Both the position numbers and the translations under genes were made by a program. The notes below the pieces were generated by a model. The model did not search any database and was not told the origin of the DNA. It worked only from the letters and a program-made list of their open reading frames with translations. DNA of 34,791 bases, taken from Bacteroides sp. (lineage in GTDB: Bacteria; Bacteroidota; Bacteroidia; Bacteroidales; Muribaculaceae). The DNA is taken from positions 17,673 to 52,463 of the forward strand of contig JAAVDN010000015.1 of assembly GCA_014801785.1 (NCBI GenBank), given 5' to 3'. Position 1 is the stretch's first letter. Each line of letters starts with the position of its first letter. Positions 18,677 through 25,022 of this stretch are shown here, one piece after another.

Positions 18677-18929
18677 GAATACAAACAGATCAGAAAATGT
18701 CCCATCACGAATGGGACCCGAAGCGCTTCAGACGCTTCTTGACAATTACTGGCTTTCGGGAGATTTCGAGCGGGATCTCTCCGAACTTCCCGCCGACAAG
18801 CGGTTGCCACTGATGGAGAAGTTCCTGGGTTATCTGCTGCCTAAGGCCGGGAAGAGTGTCGCGGCGCCGGAAGGGTTCTCCTTCGCCGCGCGTCTCAGAA
18901 ATCTGCCCGATGGCCCGGAGGGGGAATGA
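18675..18929 (+). CDS. Small conserved-looking hypothetical protein (84 aa)
   Basis: An 84-aa protein on the opposite strand to all its neighbours. After MNTNRSENVPSRMGPEALQ it has an acidic helical core (LLDNYWLSGDFERDLSELPA, then DKRLPLMEKFLGYLLPKAG). The pattern of an aromatic helix, FExDL, a DKRL helix and YLLPK resembles small Bacteroidales proteins I have seen without a function; I cannot name a family. I chose the ATG at 18675 because the longer frame from 18597 would run through the hairpin. Its start codon overlaps the divergent minus-strand start in the shared CATG, and its stop is 5 nt from the convergent tonB-like stop, so it fills the gap exactly. That tight packing supports a real gene. 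Confidence 0.6.
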   Translation: MNTNRSENVPSRMGPEALQTLLDNYWLSGDFERDLSELPADKRLPLMEKFLGYLLPKAGKSVAAPEGFSFAARLRNLPDGPEGE

Positions 18930-18934
18930 GATTT

Positions 18935-19288
18935 TTATTCCAGCACGAAAGGTATGCTGACATGCGCCGTCCCCCCGACCGGGGTGCCGTTCTCCTCGGC
19001 AGGTTTCCAGGCGGGCATATTCTTGACCAGGCGGATAGCCTCCTGTTCAAGGTCGTTGTCTACGAGTCGGTCAACCTTGATGGTGCCTATAGTGCCGTCG
19101 GGCTTGATGGCTATCGTCAGACTGATGACTCCTTCGATTCCATGTTCCTTCGCTGTCTGCGGATAACGCAGGTTCTCGGCGATATAGGCCTGCATGGCCT
19201 CATCTCCGCCGGGATAGGTGGGGGTGGAGGCGGCAAAGGCGGAGGCCGCCATCATGGCTCCGGCTATTGCAACGGTTAGTCTCTTCAT
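18935..19288 (-). CDS. TonB C-terminal-domain protein with signal peptide
   Basis: A 117-aa protein consisting of a signal peptide (MKRLTVAIAGAMMAASAFA) and a single TonB C-terminal domain (NLRYPQTAKEHGIEGVISLT, IAIKPDGTIGTIKV, EAIRLVKNMPAWKPAEENG, TAHVSIPFVLE). Full TonB proteins have an inner-membrane helix and a proline-rich spacer and energise outer-membrane receptors. Here the spacer is missing and the N-terminus looks cleavable, so the product is probably free in the periplasm. It may be a binding partner rather than a true energy transducer. It starts 24 nt after the phosphatase stop and is likely cotranscribed with it. Confidence 0.82.
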   Translation of the reverse strand: MKRLTVAIAGAMMAASAFAASTPTYPGGDEAMQAYIAENLRYPQTAKEHGIEGVISLTIAIKPDGTIGTIKVDRLVDNDLEQEAIRLVKNMPAWKPAEENGTPVGGTAHVSIPFVLE

Positions 19289-19312
19289 TTCTTATGGGAT
19301 GGGGGTGTGTGG

Positions 19313-19840
19313 TTATGTCAGTGCGTCCAAAAGTCCGGAACAACTGTCTTCGAGCAGATCGAGGACAAGCTCGAATCCTTCCGCTCCTTCATAATAGGGG
19401 TCCGGGACACTCTCCGCTCCTGCATGGTGACGGGCGAAATCGGTCATTCTGACAATCTTGCGCTCATCTTCGGGTGTGCGGGCGCGGTCAAGAAGTTCTT
19501 CGACATTGTTGTCATCCATGGCGACGACCATGTCGAACTCTCCGAAATCGTATGGACGCACCTGCCGGGCCCTGTGGGTCAGCTCCAGGCCACGCCGTGA
19601 GGCGTGGACGCGCATCCGTTTGTCAGGAAGGTCGCCGACATGCCACCCTCCGATTCCGGCCGAATCGATTTCAAATCGATTCGCGACTCCGCGCTCCGCG
19701 ACCAGAGCCTCCATGACTCCCTGGGCGGCCGGAGAGCGGCATATATTACCCAGGCACACGAACAGTATCTTTATTTTCTCTTTGCCTTTCAGTGAGTTAA
19801 TTAGTTCTATTGTTTTATGGTTTACTTTGTGGTTTACCAT
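19313..19840 (-). CDS. Low-molecular-weight protein tyrosine phosphatase; 5' end altered by insertion
   Basis: A cytoplasmic cysteine phosphatase of 175 aa. The P-loop is VCLGNICRSPAAQG with catalytic Cys29 and Arg35, and the general-acid loop is DPYYEGAEGFE near residue 150. Family members usually begin a few residues before ILFVCLGN. Here there are about 20 extra residues, MVNHKVNHKTIELINSLKGK, whose first part is encoded by the attachment-site repeat 19817-19837. No other ATG lies between the ATG at 19840 and the P-loop. A minus-strand -7 element at 19892-19885, inside the element, is placed to drive it. In many bacteria such phosphatases regulate exopolysaccharide tyrosine kinases; no kinase is in the window. 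Confidence 0.9.
   Translation of the reverse strand: MVNHKVNHKTIELINSLKGKEKIKILFVCLGNICRSPAAQGVMEALVAERGVANRFEIDSAGIGGWHVGDLPDKRMRVHASRRGLELTHRARQVRPYDFGEFDMVVAMDDNNVEELLDRARTPEDERKIVRMTDFARHHAGAESVPDPYYEGAEGFELVLDLLEDSCSGLLDALT
19817..19837. other. attL: left attachment repeat
   Basis: A 21-bp sequence that recurs at 24856-24876 in the same orientation with one mismatch (T at 19826, C at 24865). Each copy contains two GGTTTAC heptamers 12 bp apart. It lies in the first codons of the phosphatase gene and marks the left end of the integrated element. Confidence 0.75.
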
Positions 19841-19884
19841 TTTTATTCTTTACTTGATGAGGTTGAAAGCCTTATTAATGAGTG

Positions 19885-19892
19885 CAAAGTTA
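19885..19892 (-). promoter_or_regulatory. Outward-facing -7 element driving the phosphatase gene
   Basis: The minus strand reads TAACTTTG followed by CAC, a match to TAnnTTTG, about 45 nt upstream of the ATG at 19840. It lies inside the mobile element and points out of it. No good -33 TTTG is seen at the expected distance. Confidence 0.5.
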
Positions 19893-19956
19893 ATAAAATT
19901 AATCCGAAAATGCCGTATAGAGGGCTGACAAACACCGATATATCAAGAAAATTTCG

Positions 19957-19964
19957 TATCTTTG
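19957..19964 (+). promoter_or_regulatory. -7 element for the structured RNA
   Basis: TATCTTTG followed by CACCC matches the Bacteroidetes TAnnTTTG element and should start a plus-strand transcript near 19970. The -33 region is weak. Confidence 0.55.
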
Positions 19965-19969
19965 CACCC

Positions 19970-20197
19970 AAATAACTAAATAAAAACGCCTATGTAGCAT
20001 AGTCAGATAAAAGACATATAAAATAGAAAGCGTTAGCTTGTATTCTTGTTTCGGAAAAATCGGCAAAATTTTAATGAAGCAGTCAAGAGTAAAAGTTGAT
20101 GCCTACGGTATATCCGTGGGCTTTTACTCGTTATATGACTGCAAGGTGTTTGCCGATACCTCCGAGACGTAGACGAAGCAAAAAGTCCACGTTTTTT
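19970..20197 (+). ncRNA. Highly structured RNA of about 230 nt, family not identified
   Basis: Between a -7 element and a terminator lies a long nested hairpin. Five stems pair in strict order: GTTTCGG 20048-20054 with 20162-20168 (one G-U); ATCGGCAAA 20059-20067 with 20149-20157; GCAGTCA 20079-20085 with 20136-20142; GAGTAAAAG 20087-20095 with 20121-20129; and CCTACGG 20102-20108 with 20114-20120 (one G-U), closing on a TATAT loop. The 5' part has a CTATG/CATAG hairpin (19990-20002) and AACGC/GCGTT pairing (19985-19989 with 20030-20034). A terminal hairpin (CGTAGAC with GTCCACG) and T6 end it at about 20197. The rod with internal loops recalls 6S-type RNAs, but a leader controlling the lipoprotein gene 60 nt downstream is equally possible. 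I cannot assign an Rfam family. Confidence 0.65.
20168..20197 (+). terminator. Intrinsic terminator of the structured RNA
   Basis: CGT-A-GAC (20168-20174) pairs with GTC-C-ACG (20185-20191) around a GAAGCAAAAA loop and is followed immediately by TTTTTTATTTG. This separates the RNA from the lipoprotein gene, at least partly. Confidence 0.55.
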
Positions 20198-20259
20198 ATT
20201 TGTCTATACCTCAGCAAAAGGACTTAACAGAGTTAACAACAATCAAAATTACAAGAGCA

Positions 20260-21051
20260 ATGAAAAAATTAACTTATTTATTCGTAGCTTGTATGGTGTC
20301 TTTGGTTGTGGCAAGTTGCGGAGGTGGTTCTAATTCTTCCGAAGCAGATAGAATTGCTCAACTGGAAGATAGCATTGCAAAGCTGAATAGTAATGAGGTT
20401 AGCGATGGCAATGGTACAGATGGCAATAATTTCTCAACAACCTACAAGGCAATAGATAAGCATGGTACTACCTTTTATTTTGTACTAAACGAAGATAAAT
20501 CTGCAAAAGCCACTGCCAAAGGTATGAATGGAACAGTGTATGGTTCGTGGGAAGATTTATCTAATATCAATAGAGGTATCTGTATTGAATTAAGCGATTA
20601 TATCCCTAATATTTATTATGAAGCAGGTACCCAAGAATTTCACAGTGTGTATATAAAAGATGGGTGGTTATATGCCAAAGGTGATTATGCGAAAGCTAAC
20701 AACCCACAATGGAGAATTAAAATTGAAAAAACACAAGAAAAAGTAAAATTTCCAAATGCCACACCATCAAAACACACTTCTATTGAAGGATCATATAGAT
20801 GGCAAGGTTATTATAACGGACACTTAGTAGAATTTGCATTTCTGATTAAAGACGGAGAGGTTGTTACTGCTAATTGGAAAACAGGTGGTACTATGGGTAT
20901 GCTGTCTGGGAAAATTAACAATGGTGAGTTTTATGGAGAGACAACTTCCGTATCAGGGAATTGGGTTAAAATCGATCTACGAAGTGGTAAAGGCAAAATG
21001 GATTGGCTTGGTGAGGGTGAAAAAGATATAACCTTCACCAAAACAAATTGA
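20260..21051 (+). CDS. Lipoprotein of unknown function carried by the element
   Basis: A 263-aa predicted lipoprotein from the ATG at 20260 (MKKLTYLFVACMVSLVVASC, lipobox VVASC). A short helical or coiled segment follows (ADRIAQLEDSIAKLNS). The mature part is rich in beta strands and aromatics, with two similar halves that each contain a short Tyr/Trp-rich stretch (GSWEDLSNINRGICIELSDY; GSYRWQGYYNGHLVEFAFLI). I recognise no domain. The frame could extend back to 20200, but that region includes the end of the RNA terminator and has no signal-peptide logic. It is probably cargo displayed on a membrane surface. Codon use is A+T-rich like the rest of the element. Confidence 0.75.
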   Translation: MKKLTYLFVACMVSLVVASCGGGSNSSEADRIAQLEDSIAKLNSNEVSDGNGTDGNNFSTTYKAIDKHGTTFYFVLNEDKSAKATAKGMNGTVYGSWEDLSNINRGICIELSDYIPNIYYEAGTQEFHSVYIKDGWLYAKGDYAKANNPQWRIKIEKTQEKVKFPNATPSKHTSIEGSYRWQGYYNGHLVEFAFLIKDGEVVTANWKTGGTMGMLSGKINNGEFYGETTSVSGNWVKIDLRSGKGKMDWLGEGEKDITFTKTN

Positions 21052-21062
21052 CAGACCATCAA

Positions 21063-21704
21063 TTAACGATCTGCTTTAATCTCAAACTCAGCTTTTAACC
21101 GCTGAACTGTGCTGACAGAAACATCGCATAGTTTGGCGGTTTTTCTTATGCTGATGCCTTGTTTCAATAACTTAATTACTTGCTTGTATTCTTCGGATTT
21201 TTCTTCTTTTGACTTTGTAGAGCCTTCTTTTCTGCCGAGTTTACCGCCTTTGTCAATGTAGAGTTGACGGCCACTATTCAGACGAAATTTAATGTTTTCT
21301 CTTTCCAACTGAGCGCAGGTTGAGAGGGTGGCAATCATAACGGGGGCAAACATAGACGGCTTGCCTTCCTCGTCTAAAAGCGTGAATTGTTCCTTCTGCA
21401 TATAAAGGTTAATTCCTTCATCAACTAACATCTTCACGGTTTCAAGAACTTCAAAAGCGTTTCTTCCGAGTCGTGAAAGTTCTGACACCAAAAGCATATC
21501 AACCTTATTTGTCTTGCAGTAGTCAAGAGCCTCAACAAAGATGGGTCGCTCGTTATTTTTCTTTGCTCCACTAACCTTTTCTTCAAAAGTCTTTACGACT
21601 TCCATACCCTTATATTCGGCATACTTGTTGAGGTCGGCTATCTGGCGAGCTGTGTTCTGTCGGTCGGTGGTACTTGATACTCGTGCGTAAATTATTGCTT
21701 TCAT
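21063..21704 (-). CDS. Serine recombinase (resolvase/invertase family)
   Basis: A 213-aa site-specific recombinase of the small resolvase/invertase class. The catalytic domain starts MKAIIYARVSS with nucleophile Ser10 and Arg8. The active-site arginines lie in SELSRLGRN (Arg78, Arg81). The helix-E region (LERENIKFRLNSGRQ) leads to a C-terminal helix-turn-helix (SIRKTAKLCDVSVSTVQRL). I start at the ATG at 21704; a GTG at 21722 and an ATG at 21716 are in frame but lie at or before the predicted transcription start. It is convergent with the lipoprotein gene, 11 nt between stops. It may resolve multimers of the excised circle or invert a local segment; its site is not known. Confidence 0.9.
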   Translation of the reverse strand: MKAIIYARVSSTTDRQNTARQIADLNKYAEYKGMEVVKTFEEKVSGAKKNNERPIFVEALDYCKTNKVDMLLVSELSRLGRNAFEVLETVKMLVDEGINLYMQKEQFTLLDEEGKPSMFAPVMIATLSTCAQLERENIKFRLNSGRQLYIDKGGKLGRKEGSTKSKEEKSEEYKQVIKLLKQGISIRKTAKLCDVSVSTVQRLKAEFEIKADR

Positions 21705-21726
21705 CGTCTTTGTCATTTTCACAATA

Positions 21727-21758
21727 CAAAGGTAGTAAAAATATTTGATGTATGCAAA
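21727..21758 (-). promoter_or_regulatory. Promoter of the serine recombinase
   Basis: On the minus strand a TTTG is followed by a 20-nt spacer and TACCTTTG (21734-21727), a full match to the Bacteroidetes consensus. The start codon at 21704 lies 22 nt after the -7 element, giving a very short leader. Confidence 0.65.
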
Positions 21759-21788
21759 TAATTCTTTGATTAATTTGACTACATAATT

Positions 21789-21845
21789 TTGTATTCTGAG
21801 AAAGTGTTTGTAGATTTATTTGAATACACTTTCTAAAGAATACAA
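21789..21845. repeat. Long inverted repeat in the central intergenic region of the element
   Basis: The arms are TTGTATTCTgagAAAGTGT (21789-21807) and ACACTTTctaaAGAATACAA (21826-21845), paired except for a small internal loop, with an 18-nt A+T-rich centre. The arms lie between the divergent serine recombinase and the Rep side of the element. This is a candidate replication origin hairpin, recombinase site or operator. A plus-strand TAATTTTG at 21784-21791 touches the left arm. I see nothing else in 21846-22004. Confidence 0.6.
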
Positions 21846-22004
21846 TTTTGGAACAATAAATCTCTAACGTTCCGATATATAAAGAAAACATTAAGTAGGA
21901 AAATTTGCAGGATTCAATACCTCAACTTTTTAATCTTCAATAAATAAACTAACCTCGGATGTGATAAAACGATACTTATACAATTTCGCTAAAGCAATGA
22001 TAGA

Positions 22005-22172
22005 TTACTCAGCTGGTATCAATCGCCAATAATCTGTTAAAGCTTTACTGATTTTACGTTTGGCATCTTCGGTGTGGTGCTTGCCGTGCATGGGGTTCTT
22101 ACTACCTAATTTTGCCAACCTCATCTTAAACTTGGTGCTTTCCGATAATTTTCTTCTGATTCTTTTTGACAT
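22005..22172 (-). CDS. NUMOD3-type DNA-binding microprotein (55 aa)
   Basis: A 55-aa basic protein that runs MSKRIRRKLSESTKFKMRLA, then KLGSKNPMHGKHHTEDAKRK, then ISKALTDYWRLIPAE. The KNPMHGKHHTEDAKRKIS core is the NUMOD3 signature, a small DNA-binding motif normally found in the C-terminal part of GIY-YIG and HNH homing endonucleases. Here it stands alone with no nuclease domain. It may be an accessory DNA-binding factor such as an excisionase-like protein, or the remnant of a homing endonuclease. It lies between the inverted repeat and the divergent rep gene, 62 nt from the rep start. Confidence 0.7.
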   Translation of the reverse strand: MSKRIRRKLSESTKFKMRLAKLGSKNPMHGKHHTEDAKRKISKALTDYWRLIPAE

Positions 22173-22234
22173 ATTTTGAACTTTAATGATTTATTCGTAT
22201 ATTTATAAATAGTTCTTAACTCTGAAAAATTACA

Positions 22235-23107
22235 ATGGCTCAAAGACAATATCTATATCAAGTATCAATAGATGCTCTTGAAATAACATATACGACAACT
22301 GACGAAATGAAAGAATATCTATCGTCAGACGATGCGACATATTATTTTGGAGAAAATAAAGAGATTATTCTCAAACGGTCGGATTCTCGGTATTATAAAA
22401 ATGAGTTTACTATATGGTGTAAGGATTGGAACGAAAACAGAGGTAATTTCAAGAGAATAGTTGGATATATGCGTTTCGGCTCTTTTAATAAGAATCGGCA
22501 AAACGTGTATATAACTTATGAAAATGAGGCTCTTTATTCATGGCTGGTGGGGGCGCGGTATTATATTGAGGAGGCTTTGAATTTGGAATTTTTGCAGATT
22601 TCTAAATTTGATATTGCCGTGGATTTCAATTTCAACGTAGAAAAACACCTTATACGGCAATATAAAGATGATTCGTATGACCTTATTATAAATGGTAGGG
22701 TAGCCGACAATAAAGCGGTGTATGGGGTCGGATTCTTGTCTTGGTGGAATCCTCGGCATAGACTATTTGCTAATCCCCAAATGCTTGTCAAGAATGACAA
22801 AAGCACCTTGACAATGAAAACGTATAATAAGAAAAAGGAGATAGAGCAAGAGAGCAATAAGTATTATATTCAGGAGAAAACGGGATTTCACACGGTAATG
22901 TATAGGGTTGAAATAACGTGTAAAAATCACAAATTGTTAAAGAAAACCCTTGATGCGCTCGGTGTAAGTGATGAGTTTCTTTATGTTCATTTGGACGATG
23001 AGAATGTATTGTTAACCGTGTTTTCGCACCTACTTGATAGGGTCATACACCTACGCAAAAACCGAAAACCTATAAATATACTTGATGAGGCTCTTAAGGG
23101 CTTGTAG
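22235..23107 (+). CDS. Rep-like replication initiator (RstA/CRI/Rep_trans-like)
   Basis: A 290-aa protein resembling rolling-circle-type initiators of small plasmids and filamentous phages. Supporting segments are an N-terminal VSIDALEITY strand, VGYMRFGSFNKNRQNVYITY, the acidic strand ISKFDIAVDFNFNVEKHL (FDIAVD at 125-130), STLTMKTYNKKKE with a candidate catalytic Tyr, and VMYRVEITCKNHKLLKKTL. In the family, a tyrosine nicks one strand at the origin and the acidic residues bind metal. The exact catalytic tyrosine cannot be fixed from this one sequence. This suggests the excised element can replicate as a circle. Confidence 0.65.
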   Translation: MAQRQYLYQVSIDALEITYTTTDEMKEYLSSDDATYYFGENKEIILKRSDSRYYKNEFTIWCKDWNENRGNFKRIVGYMRFGSFNKNRQNVYITYENEALYSWLVGARYYIEEALNLEFLQISKFDIAVDFNFNVEKHLIRQYKDDSYDLIINGRVADNKAVYGVGFLSWWNPRHRLFANPQMLVKNDKSTLTMKTYNKKKEIEQESNKYYIQEKTGFHTVMYRVEITCKNHKLLKKTLDALGVSDEFLYVHLDDENVLLTVFSHLLDRVIHLRKNRKPINILDEALKGL

Positions 23108-23271
23108 ACTTATGTAATAAGTTTGGAGATGGCGTATTTTGGGGCTATTGGTTAATAGGCCGAAAATGCAAAAATGTAAAATTTTTGACACGGCTAACGG
23201 ATAGTTCGTTAAAGGTCAATTTGAGATTAATCTATCTGAAACAGAGGATACCTTGAGCCGAGTTAAATAAA

Positions 23272-24846
23272 TTAATTTTCCGATTTCCACTTCAGATAAG
23301 CCTCGTATCTTTCTAACCCTTCCGTATCGCCCTTTGCCTTTAATGCTTCTCGGATTTCGTCTTGATGTTTTTCTTCTTCCTTTGCCGATATTTCCTTGAA
23401 TATATCTTGACCGATAATTAACGACTTATTGTTAGCCTCAACAATGTTAATCGTATCAAATTCTTTGAGGTAAGTTTGAATCTCGGACGGATTGCGCCCC
23501 ATATTCTGAGCGATGAGGCCGATGGGGACGTTAGCGTGATATAACTGACTTGCATAACTATGACGTGCCGAATAAAATGTAATCGGTGGCATGCCTAACC
23601 GTTTGGCGATACGTTTGAGATTTACGTTGACTAAATAATTCATGTAGGTCATACGGCAAAATTTCACCTCTGCCGAATCGTTCTGATGGTCAAAAATTGG
23701 AAACAAATAACGCTCTAAATCGTAATCATCTAATTGGTCGTAATCGTCAAAGTAACTTCCAAACGGATTGAGGTAGGGCATCATATTAGCGGTTTCAACG
23801 ACGATCCGTGTGTGGTGGTGCGTCTTGGCTCGGTAGGTGCTGATGTCGTAATGTAGGATGGTGCGCTTATGCTTTTCGGCATAGTCAACACCGTGTAATG
23901 CTGAATCTCGCTGATATTTTTCGTTATCAACTACTTCAACTAAATGTAAATCTTTTAATTTCAAATTGGCAATATCTACTAACGCTAAACCTTGAAACAA
24001 ATAACTTGTAAGATATAACGCAAGTGAAAATTGCTCTGCGTTTATCGGTGTGAGTTTGTTCTGACCTTTCAATTTAAACTTTTGATTAACCCAATATTGC
24101 TTGAGGTCGTGTTCTCCATAGACGTTATTATCTTCTATACCTAACATACCATAACGCTGATAATAATACCTCATCAACTTGGTAATCTCGTCAATGGTTA
24201 AGGCTCGTTTCCGTGTTTGAGTATTTAACTTTTTACTAAATGTAAAGTTTGAAAATGGGGTTTCCTTAATGTAATCTTGCCTCTTGGCATAGTTGATAAT
24301 AGCCTTAAAACAATCAAAAAATTTTCTGATGGAATTATCAGAGTAGTGGCATCGTAAGTGTTCTTCAAATTCAGATAGCCAACTTGGAGTTATTTCAAAT
24401 AACTCTAAATCAATATTATTTGTATATTTTTTAATACGGTTAAGCAACGTGCGATATCCGACAGCATTATTATGACTTTGTTTTTCCTCCTTGAAAAAAG
24501 TAATACGTTCTTCAAAAAGGGAATATAAAGTTATTTGAGTGGGGGCTGATTTGGTGAGGTGTTTAACGATGGTGGCAGCTGTGTAATCGTCTTTACCTTC
24601 TAACGATAAAACATAATCGTTTGCCTTTGTCAGTTCTCGGGTTATAATGGTGTTGAGGCTACTTGCACGACTTCCTTTAACCTTGTTTTTATCCTTGTTC
24701 CACTCGGATGGTTTGCATGAGATGCCGATACTCTTATAGGTGCGTTTACCGTTATAACACACTCGCAACATTATAGGGTGTTCACCGTTGGCAAGCGTCT
24801 TGCTTGTATATAATATTGGTGTAATGGTCGGTAGGTTGCGTTTCAT
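23272..24846 (-). CDS. int: Tyrosine recombinase (integrase) of the element, box I arginine replaced
   Basis: A 524-aa integrase with the Bacteroidales layout: an N-terminal arm-binding domain (residues 1-100), a SAM-like core-binding domain (105-205) and a catalytic domain (215-480). Catalytic residues seen are the beta-hairpin Lys341 (YRAKTHHHTR), box II Arg428 (ITFYSARHSYAS), Arg451 where His is usual (NMGRNPSEIQ), and nucleophile Tyr459 (IQTYLKEF). At box I, where Bacteroidales enzymes usually read CRGM or TRGM, it has SYLFQGLALVDIANL, so Gln285 replaces arginine. I start at the ATG at 24846 (MKRNLPTITP); the frame upstream runs through the att repeat. A -7 element at 24921-24914 outside the repeat is placed to drive it. 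Confidence 0.92.
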   Translation of the reverse strand: MKRNLPTITPILYTSKTLANGEHPIMLRVCYNGKRTYKSIGISCKPSEWNKDKNKVKGSRASSLNTIITRELTKANDYVLSLEGKDDYTAATIVKHLTKSAPTQITLYSLFEERITFFKEEKQSHNNAVGYRTLLNRIKKYTNNIDLELFEITPSWLSEFEEHLRCHYSDNSIRKFFDCFKAIINYAKRQDYIKETPFSNFTFSKKLNTQTRKRALTIDEITKLMRYYYQRYGMLGIEDNNVYGEHDLKQYWVNQKFKLKGQNKLTPINAEQFSLALYLTSYLFQGLALVDIANLKLKDLHLVEVVDNEKYQRDSALHGVDYAEKHKRTILHYDISTYRAKTHHHTRIVVETANMMPYLNPFGSYFDDYDQLDDYDLERYLFPIFDHQNDSAEVKFCRMTYMNYLVNVNLKRIAKRLGMPPITFYSARHSYASQLYHANVPIGLIAQNMGRNPSEIQTYLKEFDTINIVEANNKSLIIGQDIFKEISAKEEEKHQDEIREALKAKGDTEGLERYEAYLKWKSEN

Positions 24847-24855
24847 ATCTTGCAA

Positions 24856-24876
24856 ATGGTTTACCTTGTGGTTTAC
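24856..24876. other. attR: right attachment repeat
   Basis: Right copy of the 21-bp repeat (20/21 identity with 19817-19837). It contains GGTTTAC twice, and a third GGTTTAC lies just outside at 24903-24909. The copy is 10 nt upstream of the integrase start codon. Confidence 0.75.
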
Positions 24877-24913
24877 ATAAATTGAAATAAAACCTATGAT
24901 TCGGTTTACAATG

Positions 24914-24921
24914 CAAAGATA
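24914..24921 (-). promoter_or_regulatory. Host-side -7 element now reading into the integrase
   Basis: The minus strand reads TATCTTTG followed by CATTG, a strong TAnnTTTG match. It lies outside attR, so before insertion it would have read into the phosphatase gene and it now reads into int. No good -33 TTTG is seen. Confidence 0.5.
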
Positions 24922-24926
24922 CAAAA

Positions 24927-24955
24927 TAATCCTAACACTATGAGTATTAGGATTA
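24927..24955 (-). terminator. Intrinsic terminator of the lipoprotein operon
   Basis: TAATCCTAA (24927-24935) and TTAGGATTA (24947-24955) pair perfectly, with an inner ACT/AGT stem and an ATG loop. On the minus strand the hairpin is followed by TTTTGTATC, so it fits as terminator for the genes ending at 25068. Confidence 0.6.
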
Positions 24956-25022
24956 AATTATTTATAAAATATTTTCTATTCGTTGCCCAGGCAGACAAAG
25001 AGAATCCGGATCTTTTCCTTCT

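Larger units (their letters stand above)
19817..24876. mobile_element. Compact integrative element (about 5.04 kb) with Rep, two recombinases and a structured RNA
   Basis: The interval between the two 21-bp direct repeats is visibly A+T-rich with different codon use from the G+C-rich flanks. It holds a structured RNA, a lipoprotein, a serine recombinase, a NUMOD3 microprotein, a Rep-like initiator and a tyrosine integrase whose start lies 10 nt inside the right repeat, as expected for an integrase next to its att site. I see no relaxase, coupling protein, Zot, coat or capsid gene. It therefore looks like an integrating plasmid-like or satellite element that would need a helper to move between cells. 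The boundaries are inferred from the repeats. Confidence 0.75.

Noticed and set aside
23195-23211. Short TAACG/CGTTA inverted repeat as replication nick site
   Set aside because: Only 5 bp per arm with a 7-nt loop; too weak to separate from chance without related elements to compare.
19817-24876. Filamentous (inovirus-like) prophage
   Set aside because: The Rep protein is suggestive, but no Zot-like ATPase or small coat-protein genes are present and the remaining genes have assigned or lipoprotein-like features.
24847-24924. N-terminal extension of the integrase (MYLCIV...)
   Set aside because: It requires a TTG start on top of the -7 element and runs through the att repeat; the ATG at 24846 fits the family N-terminus.
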